A DNA stretch of 6,600 nt, taken from Candidatus Brocadiia bacterium. Its GTDB lineage: Bacteria > Planctomycetota > PUPC01 > DSUN01. A program made the translations under genes and the position numbers. Of this stretch, positions 1 to 5,943 are shown in pieces; positions within the stretch are counted from its first letter, which is position 1, and every line of letters starts with the position of its first letter. The notes under the pieces were generated by a model that saw only the letters and a list, made by a program, of their open reading frames with translations, searched no databases and was not told the origin of the DNA. Location: NCBI GenBank assembly GCA_016782825.1, contig JADHXT010000204.1, forward strand, positions 1-6,600. Direction: 5' to 3'.

Positions 1-84
1 AGACCTATCCTCCGAAGTCCAGACCCCAGTATAGCTACCGGGTGGGGGACTGCAACCAGAAACATGGCTGGCAGGTCCCCTCCG

Positions 85-222
85 CCTCGGAAGAGGACGC
101 GGAGCATCCAAGATCCCGTCCCCGCGCGGGAGCACGGGGACGAGTGCGTCTCCTCCGTTTCTTGCCTTTGCTCTTCTCTGCCTCTCTGCTGCCTCCGCTA
201 TCTCTGCGTGAGATCCTCTTCT
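85..222. repeat. Structured, purine/pyrimidine-skewed segment downstream of the alpha-galactosidase gene
   Basis: Positions 1-228 hold no convincing gene; open frames here are antisense or low complexity. The minus strand from about 222 to 145 is almost all purine and rich in CAGAG-like steps, including CGCAGAG at 202-208, 21 nt beyond the alpha-galactosidase stop. AAGAGGACGCGGAG at 91-104 is roughly complementary to CTCTGCG (202-208) plus TCCTCTT (214-220), with a 5-nt bulge, so an outer stem is possible. Inside lies a perfect 8-bp hairpin, CGTCCCCG at 117-124 with CGGGGACG at 135-142, around a 10-nt loop. No T-run follows the hairpin on the minus strand, so a classical intrinsic terminator is not supported. 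A degenerate intergenic repeat or a 3' untranslated structure is more likely. Confidence 0.35.
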
Positions 223-228
223 GGATTG

Positions 229-1566
229 CTACTTGTAGGCAGGCAGCATGTCGCCGTGGGCCTCGATGAGGTCGTCGCAGAGGGCGACGATCTGATCGAG
301 GGGCAGCTCGGCGGCGGTGTGGGGATCCATCATGGCCGCCTGGTAGATCTTGTCCTTGCGCCCCGTGAGCGCCGCCTCGATCGTCAGGAGCTGCACGTTG
401 ATGTTCGTGCGGTTCATCGCCGCACACTGCTCGGGCAGGTCGCCCACGTAGCACCCCTGCACGCCGTTGCGGTCGACCAGGCACGGCACCTCGACGCAGG
501 CCTTGCTCGGCAGGTTGGGGATGAGGCCCGTGTTGAGCACGTTGCCGCCGACGCGGATCGGCACGTCGGTCTCCATGGCCTCCATGATGTAGGAGCCGTA
601 TTCGCCGGTGCGGCGATGGTCGAGGTCGGGGTTGGCCACGAGCTCCTTGCTGCGCTTCTTCCAGTGCTCGATCTGCGCGATGCAGCGGCGCGGATACTCG
701 TCGAGGGGGATGCGGAACTCGTCGATGAGCTCGGGAAACTGGCTCTTGATCCAGTAGGGCATGTACTCGGCGCTGTGCTCCGACGACTCGGTGACGTAGT
801 AGCCGAAGTGCTTCATGACCTCGAGGCGCACCAGGTCGTAGTGCTTCATGGCGGGGTCCTTGCGGGCCGCCTGGTTCAGCTTCGCGGCGCGGCGCTTGAT
901 CTCGGGGTAGAGATCCTTGCCGCCGTCGGTGATCTCGAGGAGCCAGCTCTGGTGGTTGATCCCCGCGATCTTCCACTGGAGATTCTGCACCTGGTCGAGC
1001 ATCCCCACGCGGTGAAGCAGCCCGCGGGCGCAGCCCTGCACGCTGTGGCACAGGCCCACCATCTTCACGTCGGTCCCCAGTTGGCAGGCGCCGGTGATCA
1101 TCGCCATCGGGTTCACGTAGTTGAGGAACCAGGCATCGGGGCACACGGCCTCGATGTCGCGGCAGAAGTCGAGCATCACGGGGATGGTGCGCAGCGAACG
1201 AAAGATGCCGCCGATGCCGAGGGTATCGGCGATGGTCTGGCGCAGGCCGTACTTCTTCGGCACCTCGAAGTCGATGACCGTGCTCGGCTCGTAGCCGCCG
1301 ACCTGGATGGCATTGACGATGTAGTCGGCGCCTTTGAGCGCGCGTTGGCGGTTCTTCACGCCCAGGTGGGCGGTGATCTTCGCGCGTCCCTCATTGATAT
1401 TGCGGTTGAGGGTCTCCATCATCAGCCGCGATTCTCGCAGCCTCGCGCGGTCGATATCGTACAGCGCGAGATGGGAGTCCCTCAGCGGCTCCGCCAGCAG
1501 GCAGTCGCCCAGCACCGCCTTCGCAAACACCGTGCTGCCCGCCCCCAGGAACGTGATCTTCGGCAT
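229..1566 (-). CDS. melA: Glycoside hydrolase family 4 alpha-galactosidase (MelA-like)
   Basis: A 445-residue cytoplasmic enzyme of family GH4, which cleaves alpha-galactosides such as melibiose by an NAD- and divalent-metal-dependent oxidation/elimination route rather than classical hydrolysis. The N-terminus is a Rossmann NAD site (GAGSTVFAK, residues 8-16). Other family landmarks are IGGYEP-like VGGYEP at 89-94, TIADTLG at 111-117, LNYVNPMAM at 148-156, LCHSVQG at 172-178 and AGINH at 201-205. By family knowledge Cys173 and His204 should bind the metal. YVTESSEH at 257-264, PLDEYP at 287-292 and AAMMDPHTAA at 410-419 match E. coli MelA as I remember it, and length is near normal. The ATG at 1566 follows AAGGAG by 8 nt and begins right before the Rossmann strand. 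The frame stays open to 1779, but that extension looks non-coding. Its promoter candidate lies at 1617-1644. Alpha-glucosidase or glucuronidase members of GH4 are the alternative, but the MelA-type motifs favour galactosidase. Confidence 0.93.
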   Translation of the reverse strand: MPKITFLGAGSTVFAKAVLGDCLLAEPLRDSHLALYDIDRARLRESRLMMETLNRNINEGRAKITAHLGVKNRQRALKGADYIVNAIQVGGYEPSTVIDFEVPKKYGLRQTIADTLGIGGIFRSLRTIPVMLDFCRDIEAVCPDAWFLNYVNPMAMITGACQLGTDVKMVGLCHSVQGCARGLLHRVGMLDQVQNLQWKIAGINHQSWLLEITDGGKDLYPEIKRRAAKLNQAARKDPAMKHYDLVRLEVMKHFGYYVTESSEHSAEYMPYWIKSQFPELIDEFRIPLDEYPRRCIAQIEHWKKRSKELVANPDLDHRRTGEYGSYIMEAMETDVPIRVGGNVLNTGLIPNLPSKACVEVPCLVDRNGVQGCYVGDLPEQCAAMNRTNINVQLLTIEAALTGRKDKIYQAAMMDPHTAAELPLDQIVALCDDLIEAHGDMLPAYK

Positions 1567-1616
1567 CCGGCAAGCTCCTTCGCTCTTTCTGAAAGCCCGG
1601 GTCTCCAGGGCGGCAT

Positions 1617-1644
1617 AGCATAGCCAAGCCAAGCCGCAGGTCAA
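1617..1644 (-). promoter_or_regulatory. Candidate sigma70-type promoter of the alpha-galactosidase gene
   Basis: On the minus strand TTGACC (1639-1644) is followed after 16 bp by TATGCT (1617-1622), a five-of-six and a four-of-six match to the -35 and -10 consensus. Transcription would start near 1610, about 45 nt before the ATG at 1566. The spacer and -10 box coincide with short pentamer duplications (GCATA twice, GCCAA twice, 1613-1632). This is a pattern match only. Confidence 0.4.
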
Positions 1645-1663
1645 ATGCGGGGGCGCGGCATGC

Positions 1664-1692
1664 TTGATTCGCCCACGACGGCGGGCTATCAT
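1664..1692 (+). promoter_or_regulatory. Candidate promoter of the toxin-antitoxin block
   Basis: TTGATT (1664-1669) and TATCAT (1687-1692) are separated by 17 bp, with the -10 box matching consensus at five of six bases. The start would fall near 1699, giving a leader of about 80 nt before the antitoxin ATG at 1779. That leader holds two direct copies of GCTTGGCC (1714-1721 and 1746-1753) spaced 32 bp, a possible site for antitoxin-mediated repression. Functional assignment is inferred from position and spacing. Confidence 0.4.
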
Positions 1693-1778
1693 TGAGTGAG
1701 GCAGGAAGGCCGGGCTTGGCCGCCCTGTGGAGGCTCTGCCGGTCAGCTTGGCCAGCCACACCACGAGAGGCATGAACA

Positions 1779-1979
1779 ATGACCACGGTCGTCGAGATCA
1801 TGGCCGCGATCTCCGCTCTCCCCTTTGACGAGTTCGCCCGGCTCCGACGGTGGATCGCCGAGAGAGACTGGGAGGCCTGGGATAAGGAGATCGAGGCGGA
1901 TTCCGAGGCGGGGAAGCTCGACTTCCTGACCGAAGAGGCCCTTGAGGATAAGCGCAAGGGACGGCTGAGGGACCTCTAG
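1779..1979 (+). CDS. Antitoxin of a RelE/ParE-type toxin-antitoxin pair
   Basis: A 66-residue, acidic protein. It resembles the small antitoxins that sit directly before cytotoxic RelE/ParE-family toxins: an N-terminal helix (VVEIMAAISALPFDEFARLRRW, shown here only in part as residues 4-15 VVEIMAAISALP), the conserved WEAWDKEIE at 31-39, then SEAGKLDFL at 42-50 and a charged tail ending GRLRDL. The second half should wrap the toxin and block its active site; no helix-turn-helix or ribbon-helix-helix is obvious, so DNA binding is unproven. The ATG at 1779 follows GAGAGG by 8 nt. The stop codon touches the toxin start with no gap, which supports translational coupling and one operon. Family recognition is from memory of the pattern. 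Confidence 0.8.
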   Translation: MTTVVEIMAAISALPFDEFARLRRWIAERDWEAWDKEIEADSEAGKLDFLTEEALEDKRKGRLRDL

Positions 1980-2240
1980 GTGCACCGGACGACCAATCGC
2001 TTCTGGGACCTCTTCGGCGAGCTGCCAGAGGCCGTTCAGCGGTCCGCGCGAAGGCGCTTCCAGTTGCTGAAGACGGATCCTGCTCATCCCTCTCTTCGTT
2101 TCCGGAGGGTAGGCCGGCTGTGGTCCGCCCGGGTAGGGCAGGGGTACAGGGCCCTCGCGATCCCGGATGATGGTGACTTCATCTGGATATGGGTCGGCTC
2201 GCATGACGAATACATGAACATGATCAGGCGGATGCGCTGA
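1980..2240 (+). CDS. RelE/ParE-superfamily toxin
   Basis: An 86-residue basic protein starting with GTG directly after the antitoxin stop codon. The pattern fits the RelE/ParE fold: two N-terminal helices (FWDLFGELPEAVQRSARRRF, residues 8-27), then PAHPSLRFRRV at 34-44, the strand-rich core WSARVGQGYRAL at 48-59, and FIWIWVGSHDEY at 67-78. Arg51, Arg57 and His75 are candidate catalytic residues by analogy with RelE-like mRNA interferases. Whether it cleaves ribosomal mRNA or poisons gyrase as ParE does cannot be told from sequence. Length is typical and no disruption is visible, so the pair looks intact. The coupling to the antitoxin at 1779-1979 is the expected antitoxin-first order. Confidence 0.82.
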   Translation: MHRTTNRFWDLFGELPEAVQRSARRRFQLLKTDPAHPSLRFRRVGRLWSARVGQGYRALAIPDDGDFIWIWVGSHDEYMNMIRRMR

Positions 2241-2274
2241 TCGTCCATTGTGCCAGGCCCTGAGTAGAACCACC

Positions 2275-2484
2275 ATGCACGAGACTGTGGACGCGGAAGT
2301 CACCTACATGCTCCCGCACGAGGGCAGGTTTTACATCATCGAGCACGTGCCCGCACGGGTGTGCGAGGAGACGGGCGAGCAGTTCTTTGCCCCCGAGACG
2401 GTCGAGCACATCCAGTCTCTGATCAAGGGCGAGAGGGAGCCAGACAGGATGGTCCAGACCCCGGTCTTTGAGTACGCACGATAG
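2275..2484 (+). CDS. YgiT/MqsA-like small protein lacking the zinc-binding cysteines
   Basis: A 69-residue protein beginning at ATG 2275 and lying 34 nt after the toxin gene. A TTG at 2248 would add nine residues of unlikely sequence. The core FYIIEHVPARVCEETGEQFF (residues 18-37), followed by PETVEHIQSLI at 39-49 and a TPVFEYA ending, is the YgiT-type (MqsA N-terminal) domain. That domain normally carries a CxxC at its start and a second CxxC after VPARV. Here the first pair is absent and the second is reduced to Cys29 with ETG where a second cysteine would be, so zinc binding is doubtful. Relatives are antitoxin-type proteins often paired with MqsR or DUF4258 toxins; no such toxin is next to it. 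The ribosome binding site is weak. It may serve as an extra antitoxin or an orphan. Confidence 0.7.
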   Translation: MHETVDAEVTYMLPHEGRFYIIEHVPARVCEETGEQFFAPETVEHIQSLIKGEREPDRMVQTPVFEYAR

Positions 2485-2531
2485 CCGGGCACGACGGTCT
2501 CCGCACGCTTGGCGCGAGTGGAGTGGGAACC

Positions 2532-2714
2532 ATGACTCCGAAGGCGAGGATGCTCCAGGCCATCCAGAACTTGCCTGAGGATGCATCCATCGAGGACGCG
2601 ATGGAGCGTCTGCTCTTCCTGGCGAAGATCGAGAGGGGACTCCGGCAGGCCGACGCGGGGCAGATCATCCCTCACGCAGATGTGAAAGCCAGGATCGCGA
2701 AGTGGTTGGGGTGA
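2532..2714 (+). CDS. Antitoxin-like small protein without a visible toxin partner
   Basis: A 60-residue protein with the layout of a short helical antitoxin: a helix ending NLPEDASIEDAMERLLFL (residues 14-31), then KIERGLRQADAGQIIPHADV at 33-52 and a basic tail AKWLG. The phrase 'G-L-x-Q-A-D-A-G-x-x-x-P-H-x-x-V' recalls antitoxins placed before RelE/ParE toxins, in which the last part is usually followed at once by the toxin start. ATG 2532 is chosen over GTG 2523 because GGAG (2520-2523) lies 8 nt before it. Its TGA stop overlaps a GTG that opens an 11-codon reading frame ending at 2746, and then the convergent 2754-3575 gene begins. The toxin seems to be lost. Function is by family resemblance only. 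Confidence 0.65.
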   Translation: MTPKARMLQAIQNLPEDASIEDAMERLLFLAKIERGLRQADAGQIIPHADVKARIAKWLG

Positions 2715-2753
2715 GTCAGCGCATGGCGGTGTCGGGGGCGAGGTGAACCCGTT

Positions 2754-3575
2754 CTAACCCTGAGGCGGATTAGTGCACCACTGCGGGTTTTGGCTGTAGA
2801 GGAAGCGGCCCTCCCTCCCTGGCTCGTTCGGGCAAACGTCGTTGGGCCTATCCGTGAAGGACGCAGCCCAGAACACAGAATCGAACCACTGGTACCCCTC
2901 TACTTGCAGCAATGCCTGCTGGGCGTCCTCCACATCACCAAGCCCATATGCGTCATAGAAAGCAAGGATGATCCGCGGGCATTCTCTGTGGACCCCTTTT
3001 GCCTCCAACCTTCTTCGCTTGTGATCAACCCCGCTCTGCATTAGCCCGCGTATCTCTTCCCTAGCTTCCCCCTCCCACCGCGTAACCACTGGGCCGACAT
3101 GGCCAACGGCTTCCCCTTGCTCGGAGTGCTTCTCGATTGTGAGACTGCTTCTCTTTCCTTCGAGCAGAAGCACCGGCCCAGCTGGTGCAAGGTGTTGAGT
3201 AGCACGTATGAACTGGGTCGCGATCTGAACCAAGGAGCGCCACTCCGCGCTATGGCGCCGCGGAAGGCGCATTGGGCGAGACATCCACAGGCCGTAGGTC
3301 CCACGCAGTACGCCTTGCTCCCTTGCTTGCTGCTCGATGTCCTTGTCCAGTCTTCGGAGCAGCGCCTGAGACTCTACGTCTGCACGCCGGACGACGCTGG
3401 TAACCTCGACCGCGAATCTCACACCATCGATGTAGATCCAGAAGTCTGGTGGATCACTGGCCGCGCGCTCCACGGACGCTTCGACACAGCCGTGCCGTTG
3501 TTTGACGCAGTGGACGAGGGAGTCGACACAGACGACTTCCTCATCAATCCGCCTTGGTCTCTCTTCCCTGATCAT
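2754..3575 (-). CDS. Hypothetical protein with possible PD-(D/E)XK-like motif
   Basis: I do not recognise this 273-residue protein as a named family. The first 60 residues contain DPPDFWIYIDG at 41-51, then FAVEVTSV at 54-61. This is the spacing of the PD-(D/E)XK nuclease core (acidic residue before a beta hairpin, then E-x-K), but the lysine is replaced by Thr59, so activity is uncertain. The middle is charged and helical. The C-terminal part, YQWFDSVFWAASFTDRPN (228-245) followed by PGREGRFLYSQNPQW (252-266), looks like a conserved compact domain. No membrane segment or signal peptide is seen. ATG 3575 is preceded by GAGG with 5 nt spacing; the longer open frame upstream runs over the UroD-like gene and is low-complexity shadow. 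It lies 55 nt after that gene on the same strand and converges with the orphan antitoxin gene. Sampled GC (about 52-67% by line) is lower on average than in the flanking sugar genes, hinting at transfer. Confidence 0.7.
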   Translation of the reverse strand: MIREERPRRIDEEVVCVDSLVHCVKQRHGCVEASVERAASDPPDFWIYIDGVRFAVEVTSVVRRADVESQALLRRLDKDIEQQAREQGVLRGTYGLWMSRPMRLPRRHSAEWRSLVQIATQFIRATQHLAPAGPVLLLEGKRSSLTIEKHSEQGEAVGHVGPVVTRWEGEAREEIRGLMQSGVDHKRRRLEAKGVHRECPRIILAFYDAYGLGDVEDAQQALLQVEGYQWFDSVFWAASFTDRPNDVCPNEPGREGRFLYSQNPQWCTNPPQG

Positions 3576-3630
3576 GCTTGCCTCATCACGTCGGCCGCAG
3601 GGGCACTTCCTGCTCGGGCTGCTCCACGGG

Positions 3631-4596
3631 TTAGCTGTAGTAGCCGCGGTACTTCTCCAGCGCGGTGCAGATGGCCTCGATGTTGTCGAGGGGGACGTCG
3701 GGGCCGATCTCGGCGGTGAGCCAGAGGCCGCCGGCAGGGGAGCCGAGCTTGGCGACGGCTTCGTGGATGTGGGCGTCGAGCTCGGTGGGGGTGGCGAAGG
3801 GGAAGAGCTGACGGTCGAGGTCGAGGTTGACGCAGATGCGGCCTTTGCACACGTCGACGAGGCTGTCGAGGCCGTTGGCGCGGATCTGGGGATTGATGAC
3901 GTCGAGGCCACAGTCGATGAGGTCGGGGATGATCTCCCAGATGTGGCCGTCGCTGTGCAGGTAGACGTGCCAGCCGACCTCCTTGCAGCGGCCGACCATC
4001 CGCGCGTAGCACGGCTTGATGTACTTCCGCCACTTCGCGGGGCTGATGGGCAGGCTGGTCTGCATGCCCATGTCGTCGCCGAAGTGCTGGAGCCGCTCGC
4101 CCGAGCCGTGCTGCTCGATGTATCCCTCGATCTGCCGCAGGTTGTAGTCGAGCACGACGTCGATGAGCCGCTGGAGCTCGGGCGGCTCCTCGGCGAAGTC
4201 GATCATGAGCTCCTCGAAGCCGCGGAGGTAGTAGAGCCGCATGAACATGAAGCCGTGGGGCGTGCCGTGGTCCCCCTCGGGGGCCTCGAGCGTGTGGATG
4301 CCGGCGCGGGTGGGGACGTTGTGGTCGACGACGTAGGATTCCATCCCCTCGCACAGGTTCTCCCACACGTAGCCCCACGGGTCGACGTGTCGGCCCTCGC
4401 GGTAGCTGCCCGCCATCTGGTCGTAGTCGCGCTCGCCGGCCTTCACGTCGCCGAAGATGACAGGGTGTCGGGCGCAGATGGCGTCGAGCTTCTCGCCGTG
4501 CTTCTTCCACGCCGCGGGCAGGATGCCGACGCCGACGGGGATGAACTCGGGACCCTCGAACAACATCGCCTTCCAGCGGTCATTGTGTTCGGCCAT
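3631..4596 (-). CDS. UroD/MtaA-superfamily protein (uroporphyrinogen decarboxylase-like)
   Basis: A 321-residue soluble TIM-barrel protein of the uroporphyrinogen decarboxylase/methylcobamide methyltransferase superfamily. Support comes from the C-terminal half: FGDDMGMQTSLPISPAKWR (172-190), KPCYARMVGRCKEVGWHVYLHSDG (about 194-217), then IPDLIDCGLDVINPQ (223-237) and a final GPDVPLDNIEAICTALEKY. The true HemE N-terminal arginine-rich active-site motif is absent, so this is not the heme enzyme. In MtaA/MtbA-type methyltransferases the strand ends H-x-C and supplies zinc ligands; here it is His214-Ser-Asp216, with cysteine replaced by Asp, so zinc-thiol methyl transfer is doubtful. Such proteins are common in sugar and polysaccharide clusters of environmental bacteria and have mostly no known substrate. 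The ATG at 4596 follows GGAG by 5 nt. It lies between the aminotransferase and the 2754-3575 gene on one strand. Confidence 0.85.
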   Translation of the reverse strand: MAEHNDRWKAMLFEGPEFIPVGVGILPAAWKKHGEKLDAICARHPVIFGDVKAGERDYDQMAGSYREGRHVDPWGYVWENLCEGMESYVVDHNVPTRAGIHTLEAPEGDHGTPHGFMFMRLYYLRGFEELMIDFAEEPPELQRLIDVVLDYNLRQIEGYIEQHGSGERLQHFGDDMGMQTSLPISPAKWRKYIKPCYARMVGRCKEVGWHVYLHSDGHIWEIIPDLIDCGLDVINPQIRANGLDSLVDVCKGRICVNLDLDRQLFPFATPTELDAHIHEAVAKLGSPAGGLWLTAEIGPDVPLDNIEAICTALEKYRGYYS

Positions 4597-4622
4597 GGGG
4601 ACTCCGTTGACGTGTTCCGGGT

Positions 4623-4720
4623 GGTTACAGGTTTCGGGTTCCGGGTTTCGGCCCACGAGGGCCAGGCGCCTCTCCTGCGGAGCCTGTAACCTGTAACCTG
4701 AAACCTGAAACCTGGGACCT
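4623..4720. repeat. Heptamer-array inverted repeat A
   Basis: Two facing arrays of 7-bp units fill the gap between the aminotransferase and UroD-like genes. The left arm (4623-4650) reads GGTTACA, GGTTTCG, GGTTCCG, GGTTTCG. The right arm (4683-4717) reads CCTGTAA twice, CCTGAAA twice and CCTGGGA, then CCT to 4720. The arms are imperfectly complementary and enclose about 32 nt rich in G+C. The right arm runs into the TAG stop of the aminotransferase (4719-4721), and the left arm ends 26 nt before the UroD-like ATG, outside its ribosome binding site. A hairpin in the intergenic RNA is likely, and it might act on mRNA stability or attenuation. No T-run marks it as a terminator. Confidence 0.85.
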
Positions 4721-5885
4721 ATCCCTTCAGCACTTCCTTCGCCGCCGCCTTTATCTTGCGGATCAGGGCCGTGACCTGCGCGCGCTTGCGGTCGGGGTGG
4801 TTGCCGAGCATTGCGGTGCGGTTGAGGATGTCGAGGGAGCGGGCACACATGTCTTTGGTGTAGGCCGTGCGGCAGCGCTTGTTTTCGGGCAGGTTGTAGG
4901 GGTTGAGGGCGGGGTGGTGGGCGCCCTGGTGGGTGAAGAGCTGGTCCCACTCGGTGTAGACGTGGCGGCCGGTCTTGCCCGCGATGCCGCAGCCGACGAG
5001 CTTGGCGAATCGCTCGGCCTGCTCGGCAGTGGGCAGGAGGTACATGACGTGGGAGCCGCACTCGGAGTCGAGGCTGTTGGCCTGGATCGGCACCAGGCCG
5101 GTCTTGGCCGTCTCCTTGAGGATGCGGTGCTTCTGGCGGCGGAGGGCATTGATCATGCCGTCGAGGCGGTCGAGCTGGCAGTTCATCATGGCGCCCTCGA
5201 GCTCCGAGGCCCGCGAGCCGTTGCTGATGAAGGGCCGGAGGTCCTTCTGGCGGCCGGTCCAGTAGTAGTTGCAGCAGTCGACCATGCAGCGAATGCGCTC
5301 GGCCACGGCCTTGCGGTGGGTCACGGCGGCGCCGCCCTCGCCGCAGGTCATGTTCTTGTAGTAGTTGAAGCTGAAGCCGTTGGCGTGGCCGAAGGTGCCG
5401 ACCTTGCGGCCGCGGTAGGAGCCGCCGACGCACTGGCAGCAGTCCTCGACCACCAGGATCTTCCTCTTGCGGGCGATGCGCATGATCGGGGCCATGTCGC
5501 ACACGAGGCCCCACATGTGCACGGGCATGACCGCGCGGGTGCGCGGCCCGATGGCGTCGGCCACGGCGTCGGGGTCGATGGTGATCGACTCATCGACATC
5601 CACCACCACCGGGATGGCACCCGAGGCGAGTACAGAAACGGCGGAGGCCATGTAGGTGCAGGCGGGCACGAGCACCTCGTCGCCCGGCCCGATGCCGAGG
5701 CCCACGAGCGCCGCGGTGAGCGCCGTGGTGCCGCTCGAGGTCATGTGGACGTGCTTGACGCCGAGATACTCGGCATACCGCTGCTCGAAGCGGCCGCATT
5801 CGCCGCCGATGTTGTAGCGGAACACGTTGCCGCTGCGCAGCACCTTCGCGATGGCGTCGATTTCCTTCTGGCCGACACGGTACAT
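4719..5885 (-). CDS. DegT/DnrJ/EryC1/StrS-family PLP-dependent aminotransferase
   Basis: A 388-residue fold-type I aminotransferase of the family that aminates keto sugars for nucleotide-sugar, lipopolysaccharide or antibiotic sugar pathways, using PLP and usually glutamate. Landmarks in order: GGECGRFEQRYAEYLGVKH (27-45), SSGTTAL at 50-56 (phosphate-binding loop), GDEVLVPACTYMAS at 68-81, VVDVD at 94-98, VMPVHMWG at 119-126, VVEDCCQ at 145-151 with Asp148 expected to hold the pyridine nitrogen, and FSFNYYKNMTCGEGG at 171-185 with Lys177 as the Schiff-base lysine. Length is normal. The ATG at 5885 has GGAG seven nt upstream. It is unusually rich in cysteine (for example CCQC and DCCNY), which I note without explanation. 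The deacetylase lies upstream and the UroD-like gene downstream on the same strand. Exact substrate is unknown; a dehydratase-like or oxidative DegT relative cannot be ruled out. Confidence 0.92.
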   Translation of the reverse strand: MYRVGQKEIDAIAKVLRSGNVFRYNIGGECGRFEQRYAEYLGVKHVHMTSSGTTALTAALVGLGIGPGDEVLVPACTYMASAVSVLASGAIPVVVDVDESITIDPDAVADAIGPRTRAVMPVHMWGLVCDMAPIMRIARKRKILVVEDCCQCVGGSYRGRKVGTFGHANGFSFNYYKNMTCGEGGAAVTHRKAVAERIRCMVDCCNYYWTGRQKDLRPFISNGSRASELEGAMMNCQLDRLDGMINALRRQKHRILKETAKTGLVPIQANSLDSECGSHVMYLLPTAEQAERFAKLVGCGIAGKTGRHVYTEWDQLFTHQGAHHPALNPYNLPENKRCRTAYTKDMCARSLDILNRTAMLGNHPDRKRAQVTALIRKIKAAAKEVLKG

Positions 5886-5943
5886 GAGCGGACTCCGGAA
5901 CAGGAGGCTCAGGGACTGATTGGGTCGCAGGCCGAAGAGGAGG

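Noticed and set aside
117..142. Intrinsic terminator at the 8-bp hairpin downstream of the alpha-galactosidase gene
   Set aside because: On the minus strand the stem is followed by GGATCTTGG, not a T-run.
64..1623. 519-residue plus-strand open frame over the alpha-galactosidase gene
   Set aside because: Antisense shadow of a GC-rich gene: rich in Val, Ala, His, Asp and Leu, with no domain, while the minus strand encodes a clear GH4 enzyme.
1567..1779. N-terminal extension of the alpha-galactosidase to 1779
   Set aside because: The added 71 residues show no family similarity and cover the promoter candidates; ATG 1566 has AAGGAG 8 nt upstream and starts at the Rossmann motif.
3631..4596. True uroporphyrinogen decarboxylase (hemE)
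   Set aside because: The N-terminal arginine-rich active-site signature of HemE is missing and no other heme gene is nearby.
4623..4720. Terminal inverted repeats of an insertion sequence or MITE
   Set aside because: The arms are tandem heptamers, no transposase or clear target duplication is seen, and elements A and B do not share sequence.
4597..5514. Long open frame extending the UroD-like protein upstream to 5514
   Set aside because: The added part overlaps the aminotransferase gene in another frame and is low complexity; ATG 4596 has a good ribosome binding site and starts the family-like sequence.
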